A stretch of 64,000 nt of DNA from Pelagophyceae sp. CCMP2097 (taxonomy: Eukaryota > Sar > Pelagophyceae): contig MU657173.1 of the NCBI GenBank assembly GCA_026770575.1, forward strand, positions 483,992 through 547,991. The letters are read 5' to 3'. The notes under the pieces are model-generated. The model saw nothing but the letters and a program-made list of their open reading frames with translations. It did not search any database and was not told the origin of the DNA. Both the position numbers and the translations under genes were made by a program. Shown piece by piece: positions 1-11,147 of this stretch (positions within the stretch are counted from its first letter, which is position 1; each line of letters starts with the position of its first letter).

Positions 1-311
1 GACACGGCGTGCTTGGAGAGCTCGCCGGGGAGCATGAGGCGGACCGCCGTCTGGATCTCGCGCGACGACATGGTCGCCTTCTTCGAGTAGCGGCCGAGCT
101 TGGAGGCCTCGAGCGCGATGCGCTCGAAGATGTCGTTGATGAACGAGTTCATGATCGACATGCCCTTCTTCGAGATGCCCGTGTCCGGGTGGACCTGCTT
201 CAGGACGCGGTAGATGTACGTCGAGTACGACTCGACGCGCTTCTTCTTCTTCTTGCCCTCGGCGGCCTTCTTCGGCGCCTTGGCGCTCTTCTTCGACGGG
301 GTCTTGGCCAT
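1..311 (-). CDS. H2B: Histone H2B (C-terminus off the window edge)
   Basis: Core nucleosome histone that pairs with H2A. Reading leftward from the ATG at 311 gives a lysine-rich tail ([16 protein letters not shown], then [10 protein letters not shown]). The H2B histone fold follows: [18 protein letters not shown], the helix around [16 protein letters not shown], and the C-terminal stretch [20 protein letters not shown], where the window ends. About 103 residues are visible, so only the last 15-20 residues and the 3' stem-loop are missing. No intron is seen, as expected for a replication-dependent histone. It is transcribed away from the H2A gene at 700 and shares its upstream region. The family assignment is certain. 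Confidence 0.96.
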   Translation of the reverse strand, partial: MAKTPSKKSAKAPKKAAEGKKKKKRVESYSTYIYRVLKQVHPDTGISKKGMSIMNSFINDIFERIALEASKLGRYSKKATMSSREIQTAVRLMLPGELSKHAV

Positions 312-699
312 GGTTGCTGTCGGCGGTGCTTCGAGACGAAGGTGCGAAGCGTGTCTGTGTGTCGGTGCAGAAATCTGCGGTGTTTTTTTGAACGAGCTTG
401 TGATTTCGAAGCGCAGCAGCCCATATATTCCAACGGAACTCTTCGTGTTCGCGGTGTCTGGCGGGCCCTCGCGGCTGGGCAGCTGCTTGGAGGCGTCCGG
501 GACGACCTCATCGCGAGGCTGGAGCGCACCGTTCAACCCTCCTCCCCGCGTGGCCTCGGCCTCGTCGATTTCGAGTCCAACGGATCGTTGTGATTCCGGA
601 GCGCAGCAGCCAATATCGCAAAGACTCGTGTTCTTCGACGGCGCTCCAAGCATCGAAACGCCTCGCACTCCCGTCTCATTCACCAAACACTTCGACACC
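312..699. promoter_or_regulatory. Shared divergent promoter of H2B and H2A
   Basis: 388 bp separate the two start codons. Two direct copies of a 29-bp element lie at 398-426 and 588-616, spaced by exactly 190 bp. Both contain GCGCAGCAGCC followed by an AT-rich core (CATATA in the first, CAATAT in the second). Both are followed within about 25 bp by a CTCGTGTTC or CTTCGTGTTC stretch. The second copy, about 85 bp before the H2A ATG, includes a CCAAT pentamer. A role as paired histone promoter elements is inferred from position and repetition. Confidence 0.6.
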
Positions 700-1098
700 A
701 TGTCTGGCAAGGGCAAGGGCGGCCGCGGCAAGGGCAAGACGGGCGGCGAGAAGGCCACGTCCAGGGCCTCCAAGGCGGGCCTCCAGTTCCCCGTCGGCCG
801 CATCGGCCGCTACCTCAAGCAGGGCAAGTACTGCACGCGCATCGGCGCCGGCGCGCCCGTGTACCTCGCCGCAGTCCTCGAGTATCTCTGCGCCGAGATT
901 CTCGAACTCGCCGGCAACGCCGCGCGCGACAACAAGAAGGCACGCATCGTGCCGCGCCACCTCCAGCTCGCGGTGCGCAACGACGAGGAGCTGAACAAGC
1001 TCCTCGGCGGAGTCACCATCGCCTCGGGCGGCGTGCTCCCGAACATCCACGCCGTGCTCCTCCCGAAGAAGTCCAAGGGCAAGGAGTCGGAGGAGTAA
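700..1098 (+). CDS. H2A: Histone H2A
   Basis: Core histone H2A of 132 residues with no intron. It starts [20 protein letters not shown], continues with the family signature [15 protein letters not shown], and has the acidic-patch region [19 protein letters not shown] and the docking region [18 protein letters not shown]. The tail ends [10 protein letters not shown]. There is no SQ-E/D-hydrophobic motif at the C-terminus, so this is the canonical replication-dependent type rather than H2A.X, and the docking domain is not that of H2A.Z. The ATG at 700 was chosen because it begins the conserved tail. The longer frame upstream of it is promoter sequence. A histone stem-loop follows 68 bp after the stop. 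Confidence 0.97.
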   Translation: MSGKGKGGRGKGKTGGEKATSRASKAGLQFPVGRIGRYLKQGKYCTRIGAGAPVYLAAVLEYLCAEILELAGNAARDNKKARIVPRHLQLAVRNDEELNKLLGGVTIASGGVLPNIHAVLLPKKSKGKESEE

Positions 1099-1165
1099 AT
1101 CTGCTGCACCGACGCTGCTGCTGCGCGTTCCTTCCGAGGGACGTTCCTCACACACAACAACAACC

Positions 1166-1181
1166 GGTGTTTCTTAACACC
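1166..1181 (+). promoter_or_regulatory. Histone mRNA 3' stem-loop of H2A
   Basis: GGTGTTTCTTAACACC is a six-base-pair stem with a four-base loop. It has the architecture of the replication-dependent histone 3' element bound by SLBP, and it is followed by ACCCA, the usual flank. It lies 68 bp after the H2A stop. The identical hairpin follows H3, and a loop variant follows H4. Confidence 0.9.
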
Positions 1182-1309
1182 ACCCAAAAACGACGGAAAG
1201 GCGACGAAGAGACGCGCTTCGACTCGAGACGATTGTTGGCAGACGTGGAATGTCGAAGATTTGAGCTTCCTCCTTCGGAGGAGCGATCCTCGCACAAAAA
1301 ACAACCACC

Positions 1310-1325
1310 GGTGCTTTTTAACACC
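1310..1325 (+). repeat. Second, decayed histone stem-loop in a tandem copy
   Basis: GGTGCTTTTTAACACC resembles the hairpin at 1166 but has one mismatch in the stem (C opposite A). Its surroundings also repeat: the sequence around 1150-1215, including CGGAAAGGCGACGAAGAGACG, recurs at about 1294-1360 with small changes. The H2A 3' region therefore appears tandemly duplicated with an offset of about 144 bp. The second copy may be a remnant or a backup processing site. Confidence 0.7.
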
Positions 1326-1703
1326 ACCTAAAGACAACGGAAACGCGACGAAGAGACGCTCGTCGACTCACCGAGCTTGATTCATCGAAAAGGACCGTCC
1401 GTGGGGGGAACTTTTGACGCGGTGTCGAAGAAGATAGGAATCCTAGTGCCATTCGTTCCAAATCGGACTGCGAGGCTTTCCACGCTGAGCCCACGACTCG
1501 TGGAGGAGATTTTAATCTGAAGGGAGGAAATTGGTGCTGCAGGTTTGCCGTCTACAGAAAGTGAGATGATCTCCTGGCGAGTGCAGAACTCCATAGTAAC
1601 TAGCGCGTACGACGAGTGCCCTTTCACGTGACGTCCCAAATCAAGAATGGCAGTGAAAGAAGGGGGCCGTATGCGCCCTTGTTTGTTCCCGTGACTTTTG
1701 GGT
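1326..1703. other. Non-coding space between H2A and H3
   Basis: 378 bp between the convergent 3' ends of H2A and H3. Apart from the end of the duplicated H2A 3' region (to about 1360), I see no gene, repeat or motif here. Confidence 0.6.
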
Positions 1704-1719
1704 GGTGTTAAGAAACACC
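1704..1719 (-). promoter_or_regulatory. Histone mRNA 3' stem-loop of H3
   Basis: Read on the minus strand this is GGTGTTTCTTAACACC followed by ACCCA, identical to the H2A hairpin. It lies about 60 bp beyond the H3 stop codon. Confidence 0.9.
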
Positions 1720-1780
1720 GGTTGGTTGGTTTGAGTGCAGTCAGGTCGTCGGCGAATCGCCTCGGGCCCAAAAGGCGCAT

Positions 1781-2894
<1,114 letters not shown>

Positions 2895-2967
2895 GCATCC
2901 CTCCTACAGCACCGCCGTCCCTCTGATCGAGGGCGACGGTCGCAAAAACCAACACGATCACAAAACC

Positions 2968-2983
2968 GGTGTTTCACAACACC
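2968..2983 (+). promoter_or_regulatory. Histone mRNA 3' stem-loop of H4
   Basis: GGTGTTTCACAACACC has the same perfect six-bp stem as the H2A and H3 hairpins, with loop TCAC instead of TCTT, and is followed by ACCCA. The loop change without a stem change suggests that the stem is under selection. Confidence 0.9.
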
Positions 2984-3167
2984 ACCCAAAGCAACGGAGC
3001 GCTCCTACTGCCGCGCGTATCTCGTGTACGGAGTCCGTGCCACCATCACTGTCTTATACGGTGCCACTACCACCCTGCTGACGTGATCAGGACGAGCAAC
3101 TTTGGGGACCCTTGGTCGATGCTCTCTTCGACGGCATTATTTTTGGCATTATTTTTTAATTGACTCG

Positions 3168-4948
3168 TCACGGTGCCGTCACAGGAACATTAACCGCGTA
3201 CACCAACGTATTGCTCGTCGACGAGTAGTTCCCCCAAAAAGCCCCCTTGACGACGTCGTGGAAGACGTAGTCCGCCTCTGCGTAGGGCACGGGCACGACA
3301 CCCGAGCCTAAATCGGCTCGCGTCGTCCGCGGCTGCTGAATACGTCCCCCCGGTGGCAAGTCGCACCGGGCGCGTGTACGGTGCCGCCCTGGTTGAGGAA
3401 GGCGGCCCACCAGGAGAAGGTGGACTCGGTGACGATGAGCCTTTTCGCGCGGGTGAGGTACGCAAAGTCGGCAACCACCTATCGGTAGGCGAAGTCAGCA
3501 TCGTGCGTCCTCTTCGGGCGCCACCGCCCAATCTCCCACCACGCCACGCCCGATGCGGAAACGCACGCTCCGCCGCTTGTTCTCGGCCTCTACTGCGAGT
3601 TGTGGCATGATGACGACCGCTCCGACATGCTTGATCAACTCGGCAACCACACCCCGGTTCGCTTGGCAGCTCGAGACGACCTTGACCTGGCCCGGCTTCA
3701 AAACGCCGAAGCGCTTTGGGGAGAGGACGTGCTGGAAGTAGTTTTCCCACGAGTAGTATTTATAAAAGTGCATCGGGCCGTCGCAGAGCCGCACCTACCT
3801 CCCGCATTCGACATAGGGACTTTGCAAAAAGGATTTGCAAAAAGGAACGCACGTGGACGACGACGTCTTCGTCTGCGGGCTCGATGGTCAGTTTAAGGGG
3901 TTTTATGGTGAGCCATCTCTTGAGTGCAGGTGAGACGCCTCTTAGCAGCGCGTAGTCCTGAAAGTATCCGATGGCCTTGACGCACCCGACGTCGTGTTTC
4001 AGACGTCCCGCCGACTCCAGAATGCGCCCCAACGCATGACGCAGGCCGTGGCGGCCGTGCCTGCGCATGTCCGCGGGGCGCTCTGCTAATAAAAGAGTTG
4101 AATTGGCATCGTATTGTTTCAGTACAGGAATTAAAGGTGCGCAACTCTTCGGGGCCAGACTTGCATCGAAAGGCACGTCGAAGAGCTGGCCAAAGGCGTC
4201 CCAGGACTCGCCCGAGTGCATCGGCAGCTTGGAGCGGTCCATGGGGGCTTCGTCTTTGGCGATGCAACCGTGCGTGAACTGCGCGCCTACATTGAACCGC
4301 CTGCCCGTGTCCGGGGCCCGGCGCGTTCCCGGTGCTCTCCGGGTGGCTTCCCGGCGCTCTCCAGGGTGCTTGCCGGGCCCCGGGCGACTTTCACGCACCG
4401 AGGGACCAGGCTAAGAGCCGGCCAAAGGCATGTTGAAATAACTGATTCCCGAGGCCGTTGTGGTGGACAGCCACCACGACCTGGCCCGCGCCGTTCAAGC
4501 CCTGCGGGCCGGAGAGCGCCGACGCGCTGATCTTGCGCAGGTCGAACTGGCAAGCCGAATCGACCGCCTACCTCGCAGAGAGTCGTTGCCGGCAACCTTT
4601 CGACGGGCTCTGCGCCGCATCGCCGCGACGCACGTCGTGCATCTGCGAGTCCAACGCGGCGGCGCGTTTCTTGGAGTGGAAGTGCAAGAGGAGGGTGGCT
4701 CTGCAGACCCAGCCTAACGACTCGTCTGGCGCCGTTCAGACGCGAGAGCTCAAAGACGCGGGTTTTTCACCGCCTTTGCGCAGGGCGGCGCGCATGAGCG
4801 GATCGTCTGCCGCGCCGCCGACGATCTTGGCCGCCGAGCCACCGATGGCCGAGTCGCCGGCGTGGTTCTTCGAACGATCATTTTTCTTCTTCCCTCGCTG
4901 CCCCTCGACGCCGACCAGGCACAGCAGCGCGAGCGCGGTCGTGCGCAT
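3168..4948 (-). CDS. GT11 (alpha-1,2-fucosyltransferase-like) glycosyltransferase
   Basis: Predicted secretory-pathway glycosyltransferase. Seven exons are inferred, in transcript order: 4771-4948, 4634-4713, 4399-4567, 3853-4286, 3525-3794, 3367-3478, 3168-3307. All six introns are GT-AG, 46-112 bp, and the phases agree. The sum is 1383 nt, or 460 residues. The N-terminus MRTTALALLCLVGVEG looks like a signal peptide or anchor. GT11 hallmarks are NGLGNQLFQHAFGRLLA near residue 125, VVVHVR near 285, and ESTFSWWAAFLNQGG near 395, followed by VHAPGSGVVPVPY and YVFHDVVKGAFWGNY. Donor specificity (GDP-fucose) is known for the family and only inferred here. The start at 4948 gives a signal peptide; an in-frame ATG 22 codons upstream does not. 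Confidence 0.85.
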
Positions 4949-5086
4949 GCTCGCACCGGGCCGCGAAGAGCGTCCCGAAACGCCCACAGCAAGTTTACCC
5001 ACAGCGGCTGGCACAGGTCTAATCTTCGCCGAAACTTAGCGAAGTTTGAAGTGGCCGCCCTCGCGACGCGCTCTAAACAGGCCACG

Positions 5087-6417
5087 ATGCCCTCTTCGTC
5101 CCCGGCCGTGCGGTATCCGCTGCGGGCGGCGGCGCTGCTGGGGCTGTTTGGGTCGGCGGCGGCCTTCCACGGACCCGCGACGACCCAAAGAGCGGCGGTC
5201 GCCTGCCTCGCAGAGTCCAACGCGGACTTTACGCGTACGCCCCCGCGTCCGCCGCCGAAATGCGCCGCCGTCGCCACGTCGGTGGCATTCGGCTGGGACG
5301 ATAATCATAGGCCGGCGGCTCACGCCGACGGGCCCTCAGCTCAGCCTGGGCATCCAGTTCGAGCCGGCGGCGGCCGACGCCGCCACGGCGTTCATGCACG
5401 GCATCATGGTCCGTGGAGCCCTCTACTTGCCGGTGGAACCCCTCTGCTTTCCTTTGGAACACCCCAAACGCCGACCTTGGCAACCAAAGGTCATGGGTGC
5501 CTCCGAGACGCTGCGCGACGCCGGCGCCGCCTGCGTCGCCACGCGAAACCTCGACGTCGCCCACGCCCTCGCCAGCGAAAACGTGAGTTGTGATGGCGCG
5601 ATGCGCGGGAATGCTTCGCGGCCGCCGAATGCCATGCCGCACGGTAGGCGGACGCGGGCGGGTCGAGTGCCAAGGAGCGGTGCGCGGTGCTGTACATGGG
5701 CCCGCTGGACGACGTGTCGGCGGTGTCGAACAGCGGCGCCGGCGCGGCGGTGGTCGACTGCGCTGACATGGAGGCTTTAGAGGCTTTGCAGATGGGCGCG
5801 TTCGGCGACGTCGCCGTCGTGCCGCGTTTGAAGGTTGGAAGCGTCGAGGCCGTCGAGTCGGCGGCGCTGGCTGCTGCTGGGAAAGAATTTGTGTGCATCA
5901 TGATCGACGTCGAGGACGATTGCCTCGGCCGCAAAATTTGGTCCACAGATGTTTCAAAGCCTTGTAAACGCGCGCCGGTGGTGCGCGTGCTGCCGCGCGG
6001 CGACGACAACTCGGTGCTGGACGCGCGCGTGTTCGCTTCGAAAGCGGCGGGCTTCGACGGGGTGTTTGTGGAGACGGGGCCATCGGTTGCGAACCCTGCG
6101 GACCTCGCTTTAAAACTCGCATCGACTTTAAAGGTACTGAGGTCGAAGAAGTCGCGCACCTTTGGCGGGTTTCTGGTTGGCGGGTCGACGGACTTGGACA
6201 AGATCGATTCGACGACTCTCAAGTGGGCCAAGTACGCCATGATGGCCACCGAGGTGAGACGCGCACTGCACCGATCCAGACCCGCACATTTCAACCGACC
6301 CACACCCACACTCTCCAATAGGCGGGCATCATCGAGCAGTTTGAGAACACCGAGGACAAGCCGAGCCCGATGCGCGAGGGCCTGGACCTCGAGCGCGGGG
6401 ATTACAAGGCCTTTTAA
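5087..6417 (+). CDS. Plastid-targeted protein of unknown function
   Basis: Not recognised as a family. Proposed exons are 5087-5234, 5311-5408, 5490-5582, 5648-6253, 6322-6417 (1041 nt, 346 residues). The 81-bp intron at 5409-5489 keeps frame and could instead be coding. The N-terminus has a hydrophobic signal (AAALLGLFGSAAA) followed by FHGP, an ASAFAP-type cleavage site of heterokont-type plastids. The mature part alternates strands and helices, for example GDVAVVPRLKVGS, EFVCIMIDVEDD and AGFDGVFVETG, which suggests a TIM-barrel-like enzyme; that is a guess from texture. The C-terminus is LDLERGDYKAF. Intron acceptors here are mostly TAG. It lies head to head with the GT11 gene, 138 bp from its start. 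Confidence 0.7.
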
Positions 6418-6557
6418 GAGCCACGTTCCGTCGGAGCCGTCCCTGGTGTGCCCTTTGCCCACGCGAGTTTCGACGAGTGCGGGAACTGCCTTACTTGCGG
6501 CGCCACTCGGGGAGCGACTGCGCCGTCAGCGGTGGTCGGCGGAGCGTCGGCGGAGCG

Positions 6558-9500
6558 TCAGCGGTGGTCCGCGGAGCGCTGCGGCGAGAGCGACATCCGG
6601 GGCGCGTGCAGCGTCTGGTCGCGCTTCTTCGATTGCGGCGCTTTAGACGGCGGCGACACGGGCCGCCAGGCCGCGGTGGCGAGGAGCGGGTCGTCGTCGT
6701 CTGATCTGTCGAAACCGTCGTCGTCTGATCTGCCGGCGTGGCCCGCAGAGGCCCGCAGAGGCCCGCAGAGGCCCGCAGAGGCCCGCGCCGCGTCCATTGC
6801 CGCGTCGGACCGCGCCGGGTCGGCCCGCGCCGGGAGCGCGCGTGACGGCGGCGACCGCGGCGGCGGCGGCGACCGCTCGTCGACGGGAGACAGCGCCGTG
6901 CCTGCGGATAAACGCGCCTTGCGCGCGTCAGCTTTTCGCGCCAATGTCCGATCAGCGTCGTCGAAGCCTTTGAACCTCGGGAAGCAGGCCCGGTAAATGT
7001 CGTAGCTCTGCGCTTCGGCTAATCGCTCGAAGAAGCGGCGTCGAAGGGGGTCGTCTGCTATCGAATTTCGGAGTTTTAAGTCTGTCGACTGTCGAGCCCA
7101 CATCGTCGACGCGCGCCCGCCCGCGGCGAACGAAGACCGGATGACGTCGCGCGACGCCTCGACGGATGGGCCGGCGTCGTCGGTGGAGCCCTTGAAGAGT
7201 TGGGCGAACTCTATGGAGTCACGAGTCCGCAAAGATTGTGCCAACCTCGACCGTCGCAAGTCGTTGCCCGGCGCCTTGGACTCGAACCTTGTCGCAATCG
7301 TCGCCAACTTGACGACGTGTCGGGAGACGACGCGTAGGACGGAGGCGCAAGCGCGCCGCAAGCGCTCGTCGACGAAAACTTGCCCGTTTTTTGATGGAGC
7401 CTGCGCCGCTTCCGCAAAGGCCGAGAGCATGGGTTCCAGCGCTTCCTCCAGTTCTTCGGCGTGCGGGAGCTCGACGAGGTCGGCATCGTGCGGATGGACG
7501 AAGAGATGAGTCAGGTCGACATCCAAGACCACCAGCCCGGGCTTGGGCAGCCTCGCCTCTAAACATTTCGACCACGTCTCTGTTCGCGGCGCCCCGATGA
7601 TGAAAGGCACCGGGGCCTCGAGGAGGGCATGCAGATGCGTCGGCAAAATAGGGATCAGCGGTCCAACCCATAACAAAGGCCTTAAAAGCGCCGCCAGCGC
7701 CAAGACGCACGCCGACGCCTCGCGCGGCCGAGAGGCCAAGACGACGACCTGCAGCTCGCATAAAGATGCCGCGAGAGCGCGGAGCAGCATCGCCGGCGGG
7801 AGGAGCGCGAGAGCGATTGGTACCTACGCGTTCCCTGTGTGAGCACCCGTCGTTCGCGCGGCACGATACGGGTTCTTGCCGGCAGGCATGCCTCGGTCCA
7901 TTTGCACAGATGGGTTTGCCGACGGTTCAACAAAGGGCGCTGCGGCCCACGGCCCACGCCGCCGCCCCGTCGATGGCTTCAAACTCGGTCCGCGTCCACC
8001 GCATGGAAGGGTGCAGCGGCGGCAGCTTGAACGCGTCGTTTGCTCTTTCTAGAAAAGCAAAACACTCTTCTTTGACTGGCCGCGTCCAGGTGAGGCCGTC
8101 GTCAAAAAAGTCCGCTTGGCAGCCTCTTTTCGGCGGCTTCACCGCGCCGTAGCGCGCTAAGACGTCGCGGAAGGCGCGCCGTCTTTCCGAATCAGCGCGG
8201 CCCTCCAAAGCTGCCGACGCGACGCCGGTCACCGCCGACGCCGCCTTTTCGGCCAAGAGGACCGCACCGCGCAAGACCTAGACGTCTCATCTCGCCCGGG
8301 TCTCACCTCGTCGGTCAACTCACGTGGAGATGGAGCTCGAAAAAGGGCCATCTCGTGAGGATGCAATAGCACGTGGGTACGTTGACAACGGCGTCCCCGA
8401 CGCGCCGCGCGCGCGTCTCGACCCAGCAGACGCCGTGGAGGAGGTTCGAGCTGGCGCTGGCGCTGGATGCCACCGCGCCTTGGGCCTTTTTAGACGACGG
8501 CGTCTCTTGGGGCACGGACAGATTAAAAATAAAGGCAAACGCGTCTTTGGCTTTGAAGAGCTGCGCGCCCTCGGGGAAGCAAAATGTCGCGACCTATCAA
8601 TGTGTGAGAGCCTATCGAGACCGGGAAGACGGACCTCTAAAGCCAGGGCGTCGGAACCCCCTCGCGGATAAGACCATACTAGCTGAGGATTCACGGCCCC
8701 GGGCTCCGTGGCGTGGAGGCATTCAGAGCAGAGGTCCGCGTCGTCTTTGGCTTGCGCGGCGGCACGCGCGGATTCCTTCTTTCGCAGAGTCGACGTCACT
8801 TTTGAAGCGACACTCTTCAAAGATGCTTTCCATCTCTGGGCCAGCGTCCTCCGCGGGTTCGCCGAAGTCTCAACAGAGTCCACGGCGGCGAGTTGGAGCA
8901 AGCGATGCAGGTCCCACGCGGCGGGGATGCCGACTTCCAAAACCTTGTCGAAGATTGGGTGGACTGCAGCAGCTTCATCGTCTGTGTCATCCAAATCGTC
9001 CTCGAGGTGATTCATCACCACGCTCTCGGGCACCTTGGCCTCGGATCGCCGCCAAGGCCTTTCCGCGGCGAGTTCGTCGGCGTACGTGCCGTCCGAGGAG
9101 GCGACGGAGACGTCCGCCGAGGCGTCCATGGATCGAAAAAGTGCCGCCCCGCGCGCCGCGGCGTAGGGCGGCGGCGGCGGCGAAACGCGGCTCGACTTCA
9201 AAGGCGACCGCGACGGCGTCGGCAGCGGCGGAACCGGCGACGGTGGGGCGTTGGCGGCCGGCGAAGCGTTGGCGGGCGAAGCGTTGTCGAACCTCCGCAG
9301 GTTGGCTTCCAGCTGCGCAAAGTGCGCCCACAACGCGTTGTGCTCCGGCGCGGGTGCCGAGGCCGCCGCCAGAGCCTCGATGGAAAGCTCGAAGCGCGCC
9401 TGCGCGAGACAAGCGCTCAGAGGCATCGCGGGGGACGTTTCGAAAGGGTTGTCCTCCGAACGTCGTACGCGACGCCGCCACCAACGTCGTAGACGCGCTT

Positions 9501-9927
9501 CTTGTGGCTGCCGAGGCGCGCGAGGGCCCAGTGCAGGAGCGCGAAGACGGTGGCCTTGTCGCCGGCGCGCAGCTTGGCCTCCAAGTCCTTGGCGGCCCCT
9601 CGGGGCACGCCGAGCTGAAGCACCTTGAGCAGGCCCAGCGTCTTGGCCGTCGAATCCCCGTCCGTCGCCTAACGCCGGCGTCGACGGCGCCCGGCGGCGT
9701 CGGTTCGCGCGCCATGGTAGGGTCGATTTCCGATAGGACGTCGTTGAGTATTTTCAGCAACGCTTCGGGCCCGAGCTTGACCTCGAGCTCGTGCTGCGTC
9801 ACCCGGATGGAGAACGGCGGCCGGTTCAGCTTCTCGACAACGACCTACATGGATCAAGTGGTTTTCTTACCACTACAACCTACGTTAGGCCTCGGAGCCG
9901 CAGCGAGACGCCGCGAGGGTCCGCCAT
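6558..9927 (-). CDS. DENN-domain protein with N-terminal IFT81-like CH domain
   Basis: DENN modules act as Rab nucleotide-exchange factors or GATOR/folliculin-type scaffolds. Proposed exons in transcript order: 9910-9927, 9713-9844, 9469-9668, 8635-9415, 8324-8593, 7951-8277, 6558-7823 (2994 nt, 997 residues). The upstream DENN part shows ATFCFPEGAQLFKAKDAFAF, PTCYCILTRWPFFELH and AVLLAEKAAS. The central part shows ALALLPPAMLLRALAASLCE, PLIPILPTHL and LEAPVPFIIG. The downstream part is weaker. The first exons resemble the calponin-homology domain of IFT81: VVVEKLNRPPFSIRV, ILNDVLSEIDP and FALLHWALARLGSHKKRVY. All phases fit one gene, but the intron at 9669-9712 needs a GC donor, so the CH part could be separate. 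The last about 90 codons cross a 10-bp repeat and may not be translated. Confidence 0.72.
6741..6780. repeat. Four perfect 10-bp tandem repeats
   Basis: GCCCGCAGAG is repeated four times without change, followed by a partial fifth unit. It falls in the 3' end of the DENN reading frame. Because 10 is not a multiple of three, any gain or loss of a unit shifts that frame. Confidence 0.9.
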
Positions 9928-10169
9928 CGCCCGAGATTTCAGACGCCGCCGCCGAGGCGGATGTAGGGACGGTGTTCTGCTGGCACCACATCTTCGCGTC
10001 CCGGCCCGCCTACTGCAGGCGTCGGACCACTCGAACCGTGCTCGGCAACGGACGCGGCGGCCGCACGGAATCGCTAAACCTGCAGAGACGGGTCCCCGTG
10101 TTGAACTCAGACTGAGACCACAGAGCTCTCGAGATCTCCCGGGGCGAGCGGCGCCAGCCACCGCAACCG

Positions 10170-11147
10170 ATGGGGGACGCGCCGATCGCCCCGAAGCCCT
10201 GCTGCGTCTGCCACGCGCAAAATGGCAAGCACTGCGCCAAGTGCAAGTCGCGCCACTACTGCTCGAAAAAGTGCCAGCTCGTTGACTGGAAGGAGGGTGG
10301 GCACAAGGAGCAGTGCAAGCAGCTCGCCAAAGAGTTCCAGGACCGGCTCATGCCGGAAAAGAAGGTCAAGGAGCAGCCGGCCATCGTTTCGCTGGCGGAC
10401 GGCGCCAAAGCGCGCTTACCGGCTGTGCGGGCGGCAAAGGTAGAGGCCATCGCGCTGAGCGACGACGCGCCGTCCTGGCGCGGCATTTGCGCAATCTGCC
10501 TGGACGTGCTGCCGCTCGGAGGTAACCAGCAAACACTCTACGAGTGCTGCTGCAAGAGGACTTGCACGGCATGCGCCGAAACGTGCAGGCAGTACGACAC
10601 GCGCTGCCCGCTCTGCCGAGCGCCGGCCTTTAAGTCGGACGCCGAGTGGCTGCGCCGGATGCAGAAGCACGTCGACAAGGGCAACGCCGAGGCGCAGAAT
10701 ATTCTCGGAATGCAATACCGCGATGGTGGCGTGGGCCTCCAGCAGAGCTTTCTGCGGTCTGTCAAGTTGTTTGAGCTCGCTGCCGCGCAAGGACTAGCAG
10801 ATGCTCAGAATAATATGGGGTCAAGTAACGCTGATGGGCAAGGCGTCGAGGTCGACCGCAAGACTGCCGAGCAAGGATTTCCCATTGCGCAGTACAATCT
10901 CGGCACCGTGTTCTACAACGGCAGGGGCGTGGCGCAGTCGCACGAAGAAGGCGTGAAGTGGTACCGGCTCGCCGCGGCGCAGGGCGTGCCACAAGCGCTC
11001 TTCGACCTCGGCAGGTGTTATGGAAAAGGTGAGGGCGTGCCGCGGGACCACGACGAGGCGCTGCGCCTCTTCAAGCGCGCCGCGGCCAAGGGGCACGCCA
11101 GCGCTTCGGCAGTGATCGACAAGATCCTTGCGATACGCGCGGCGTGA
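10170..11147 (+). CDS. MYND zinc finger / RING-like / Sel1-repeat protein
   Basis: 325 residues in one exon. Residues 12-49 form a MYND finger (CCVCHAQNGKHCAKC, then HYCSKKCQ...DWKEGGHKEQC). Residues about 110-152 form a RING-like cysteine cluster (CAICLDVLP, ECCCKRTCTAC, YDTRCPLCRAP). The second half is Sel1/TPR-like repeats with the usual signatures AAAQGLADAQNNMG, AEQGFPIAQYNLGTVFYNG and AAAQGVPQALFDLGRCYG. The second Sel1 unit is shortened: it goes from EVDRK straight to TAEQGF and lacks the A-x-W/Y-x-R-L-A segment. MYND plus Sel1 architectures usually serve as protein-protein adaptors; the RING-like part could give E3 ligase activity, which I only infer. The ATG at 10170 begins the finger region. 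Confidence 0.88.
   Translation: MGDAPIAPKPCCVCHAQNGKHCAKCKSRHYCSKKCQLVDWKEGGHKEQCKQLAKEFQDRLMPEKKVKEQPAIVSLADGAKARLPAVRAAKVEAIALSDDAPSWRGICAICLDVLPLGGNQQTLYECCCKRTCTACAETCRQYDTRCPLCRAPAFKSDAEWLRRMQKHVDKGNAEAQNILGMQYRDGGVGLQQSFLRSVKLFELAAAQGLADAQNNMGSSNADGQGVEVDRKTAEQGFPIAQYNLGTVFYNGRGVAQSHEEGVKWYRLAAAQGVPQALFDLGRCYGKGEGVPRDHDEALRLFKRAAAKGHASASAVIDKILAIRAA

Noticed and set aside
700..1098. H2A.X or H2A.Z variant
   Set aside because: No C-terminal SQ motif, and the docking region is canonical.
5409..5489. Extra coding segment in the plastid protein
   Set aside because: The 81 bp is open and in frame but starts with GT, ends with AAAG and has a composition unlike its flanks. Treated as an intron, not with certainty.
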